Source of the DNA: Rhodoferax sp.
Lineage (GTDB): Bacteria > Pseudomonadota > Gammaproteobacteria > Burkholderiales > Burkholderiaceae_C
Length of the DNA stretch: 7,376 bases
NCBI GenBank assembly: GCA_028292305.1
Contig: JAQGMQ010000275.1
Span: 1 to 7,376 of the forward strand
Direction of reading: 5' to 3'
In this document: positions 5,251 through 7,376 of the stretch, one piece after another
How positions within the stretch are numbered: position 1 is the stretch's first letter
Layout of the letters: each line of letters opens with the position of its first letter
The notes under the pieces: generated by a model
The model's input: the letters and a program-made list of their open reading frames with translations, nothing else
The model's database searches: none
What the model was told of the DNA's origin: nothing
Translations under genes and position numbers: made by a program

Positions 5251-6216
5251 ATGTTCAAAACCGTCCTGAAACAGCTCTCGCCCGCCGGTGCGCGGGGGCG
5301 CCTGTCGATCCTGATCTTCCACCGCGTGCTGCCCCAGACCGACCCGATCTTTCCGGGCGAGGTCGATGCCGCAGCCTTCGATGCGATCTGCGGCTGGCTC
5401 GCGGCCTGGTGCAATGTGCTGCCGCTGGACACGGCGGTACAGCAACTGAAGAACGGCACGCTGCCCGAGCGCGCCACGGCCATCACCTTCGACGACGGTT
5501 ATGCCGACAACCGCACCGTGGCCCAGCCCATCCTCACGCGCCACGGCCTGCCCTGCAGCTTCTTCATCGCCACCGATTTTCTGGACGGCGGCCGCATGTG
5601 GAACGACACCGTGATCGAAGCCGTGCGCCACTGCCGCACGCCCGAGCTCGACCTCAGTTCGCTGCAAAAGCCCGATGGTTCTGGCGACCTGGGCCGCCAC
5701 GCGCTAGGCTCGCCCGACGCGCGGCGCCAGGCCATCGAATCCATTCTGGGCCAGATCAAATACCTGCCCGTGGCCGAGCGCAAGACGCTCACCGAGCGCA
5801 TCGCCGACCAGGCCGCGGTCACGCCGGCCAACGATTTGATGATGACATCGCAACAGCTGCGTGAACTGCGCGCGGCCGGCATGCAGATCGGCGCGCACAC
5901 GCGTTCGCATCCGATCCTGGCCAAGCTGTCTGCTGATGACGCGCACGCCGAGATCGCCGACAGCCGGCGCTTTCTGGAAGACGTGCTGGGCGAACGTGTC
6001 GGCCTGTTCGCCTACCCCAACGGCAAGCCTGGCACCGACTACATCCCCGAGAGTGTGCGCATCGTGCGCGAGCTGGGCTTCGACGCGGCCGTGTCCACCA
6101 CCAAGGGCGCGGCCGATGCCAACACCGACCTGTTCCAGATCCCGCGCTTCACGCCCTGGGACCGCAGCAAGCTGCGCTTCGGCGCGCGGTTCGCCGACAA
6201 CCTTTGGCGGGCGTAG
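5251..6216 (+). CDS. Polysaccharide deacetylase family protein (NodB domain)
   Basis: A 321-residue member of the carbohydrate esterase 4 group, numbered here from the ATG at 5251. Near the N terminus LSILIFHRVLP (18-28) is typical of exopolysaccharide-associated members. Motif 1 is TFDDGYADN (79-87), with the catalytic base and metal-binding aspartates at 81-82. Motif 2 is HTRSH (216-220), giving the two metal histidines. FAYPNGK (253-259) stands for motif 3, without the usual Arg. Motifs 1 and 2 are about 135 residues apart, against about 50 in compact NodB domains, so there is a large insertion containing a WND-type segment and helical stretches. Expected role: metal-dependent removal of N- or O-acetyl groups from a cell-surface glycan; the substrate is unknown. 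No signal peptide is evident. A GTG at 5242 could add three residues; neither start has a good ribosome site. Confidence 0.88.
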   Translation: MFKTVLKQLSPAGARGRLSILIFHRVLPQTDPIFPGEVDAAAFDAICGWLAAWCNVLPLDTAVQQLKNGTLPERATAITFDDGYADNRTVAQPILTRHGLPCSFFIATDFLDGGRMWNDTVIEAVRHCRTPELDLSSLQKPDGSGDLGRHALGSPDARRQAIESILGQIKYLPVAERKTLTERIADQAAVTPANDLMMTSQQLRELRAAGMQIGAHTRSHPILAKLSADDAHAEIADSRRFLEDVLGERVGLFAYPNGKPGTDYIPESVRIVRELGFDAAVSTTKGAADANTDLFQIPRFTPWDRSKLRFGARFADNLWRA

Positions 6217-6253
6217 CCAAGCTCGAATCAGCACCGAAAATGCGCGCGTGGCT

Positions 6254-7376
6254 TCAGCGTTGCCCCGCCAGCCGCATGGCCCGCGGTGCGCCCAATGCCA
6301 GCAAAGCCGCCAGGCCCACGCCAAGGTACAGCGCTGCGGTCAGTGAACTCGCATGGGCCACGAAGCCGATCACCGGCGGTCCGACCATGAAGCCCAGATA
6401 ACCCACCGACGCCACCGAGGCAATGCCTTGTGCCGCGCTCACGCCCGGCACCTGGGCCGCGGCACTGAACAGCACCGGCACCACGTTGGCCAGGCCCACG
6501 CCGACCAGCGCAAATCCGAGCAGCGCCACCCAGGCTTCGCCCGCCAACAGCACCATCGCCATGGCCAGCGTTGCCAGCAGGGCGCTGACACGCAGCAACC
6601 GGGCACCGGAGAGCCGCGCGCGCAGCCAGTCGCCGCCGAAACGCGTGATCGCCATGGCCGCGGAAAAACTGGCGTAGGCCAGTGCGGCCACGTTCTGCGA
6701 ACTGCCCACTTCCTTGTAGAGGTACAACACGCTCCAGTCATAGACCGCGCCTTCGACCACGAAGCCCAGCGCTCCCATCGCGCCCAGCATCAGCAAGGCG
6801 CCGCGCGGCAACAGGAATTTCTCGCGGCGCTGGCCGACATCGGCGCGCAGGTGCGGCAGCATGCAGGTGCCGGCCCAGGCCAGCGCCAGGGCACTGCCCA
6901 GCGCGGCCGCCAACACATGCGTGACAGGCGCCACACCGACATGCAGCATGGCGCTGCCCAACGCCGCGCCCGCCATGCCGCCGAGGCTGAACATGCCGTG
7001 GAAGCCGCTCATCATCGGCCGGCCCTGCCGCCGTTCAAGCTCGGAGGCTTCGGCGTTCATCGCCACGTCGAGCGCGCTGCTGCTGGCGCCGAACACGGCC
7101 AGTACCGCCAACAGCGCTGCAAACCCGGGCAGGCTCAGCAGCAAGGCAATGCTGACCGCGGCCAGGCCACCGGCCACCCAGGCCACCTGGCGGGCACCGA
7201 AGCGGCCGATCAGCCGCCCGGCTTGCGACAGGCCCAGCAGCGCGCCCATACCGGCCGTCAGCATCGCCACGCCGAGCGCGGCTTCATCCACAGCGTAGAC
7301 AGCCTTGACGGTGGGGATGTGCACGCCCCAGGTGGCAAACAGGAAGCCGGCAACAAAGAAAAGCGTGCGCGTGGCC
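6254..7376 (-). CDS. MFS transporter, YbjJ-like (N terminus outside window)
   Basis: Partial gene: 373 residues are visible and the frame stays open to the window edge. The edge codons read ATRTLFFVAGFLFATWG, a first membrane helix leading into VHIPTVKAVY, so the GTG at 7324 is an internal valine and not the start. The rest is a chain of hydrophobic helices rich in Ala, Leu and Gly, about eleven more by eye. A motif-A-like loop (QAGRLIGRFGARQV) follows helix 2. ALDVAMNAEASELERRQGRPMMSGFHGMFSLGG resembles the signature of the E. coli YbjJ group, an inner-membrane MFS branch of unknown substrate. A basic/acidic loop (HLRADVGQRREKF) marks the middle of the protein. The gene converges on the deacetylase gene across a 37-bp gap with no clear terminator. 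Function in efflux or uptake cannot be told from sequence. Confidence 0.9.
   Translation of the reverse strand, partial: ATRTLFFVAGFLFATWGVHIPTVKAVYAVDEAALGVAMLTAGMGALLGLSQAGRLIGRFGARQVAWVAGGLAAVSIALLLSLPGFAALLAVLAVFGASSSALDVAMNAEASELERRQGRPMMSGFHGMFSLGGMAGAALGSAMLHVGVAPVTHVLAAALGSALALAWAGTCMLPHLRADVGQRREKFLLPRGALLMLGAMGALGFVVEGAVYDWSVLYLYKEVGSSQNVAALAYASFSAAMAITRFGGDWLRARLSGARLLRVSALLATLAMAMVLLAGEAWVALLGFALVGVGLANVVPVLFSAAAQVPGVSAAQGIASVASVGYLGFMVGPPVIGFVAHASSLTAALYLGVGLAALLALGAPRAMRLAGQR

Noticed and set aside
4209..5486. Open frame of about 425 codons on the - strand across radC, the Smr gene and the deacetylase start
   Set aside because: It spans three real genes and their gaps antisense and has no recognisable motif; low-stop antisense frames are expected at this GC content.
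6217..6253. Gap between the convergent deacetylase and MFS genes, inspected for a terminator
   Set aside because: No stem with a T tract is visible on either strand.

Overview
The window is a GC-rich stretch (about two thirds G+C by eye), densely coded and with short intergenic gaps. It reads as chromosomal DNA of a Gram-negative betaproteobacterium. The family, probably Burkholderiales/Comamonadaceae, is inferred from codon usage, from a heptose kinase that is not fused to its nucleotidyltransferase, and from the gene content; no rRNA or other decisive marker is present. Most of the content is housekeeping.

Left part (1-1424, + strand): the end of the heptose-7-phosphate kinase gene (rfaE1/hldA) overlaps by 4 bp the ADP-heptose 6-epimerase gene (rfaD/hldD). 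Together they supply L,D-heptose for the lipopolysaccharide inner core.

Accessory insert (1432-2193, - strand): a compact two-gene type II toxin-antitoxin module, with a Phd/YefM-like antitoxin followed 7 bp later by a PIN-domain (VapC/FitB-like) ribonuclease toxin. It has its own promoter, and a 20-bp imperfect palindrome covers the -10 element as an autorepressor site would. It faces hldD convergently and lies directly downstream of ispH.

Middle (2208-3646, - strand): fkpB (SlpA-type FKBP peptidyl-prolyl isomerase) and ispH (last step of the MEP isoprenoid pathway) overlap by 4 bp, the same pairing as in E. coli. A divergent intergenic region (3647-3845) separates them from radC.

Right part (3846-6216, + strand): radC (JAMM/MPN+ domain), a Smr-domain protein and a NodB-type polysaccharide deacetylase lie in tandem with small gaps and could form one transcription unit. 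A YbjJ-like MFS transporter comes in convergently on the - strand (6254-7376); its start lies beyond the window edge.

No tRNA, rRNA, CRISPR array, insertion sequence or obvious riboswitch was seen. No convincing previously undescribed system was found. The most distinctive locus is the toxin-antitoxin module with its operator.
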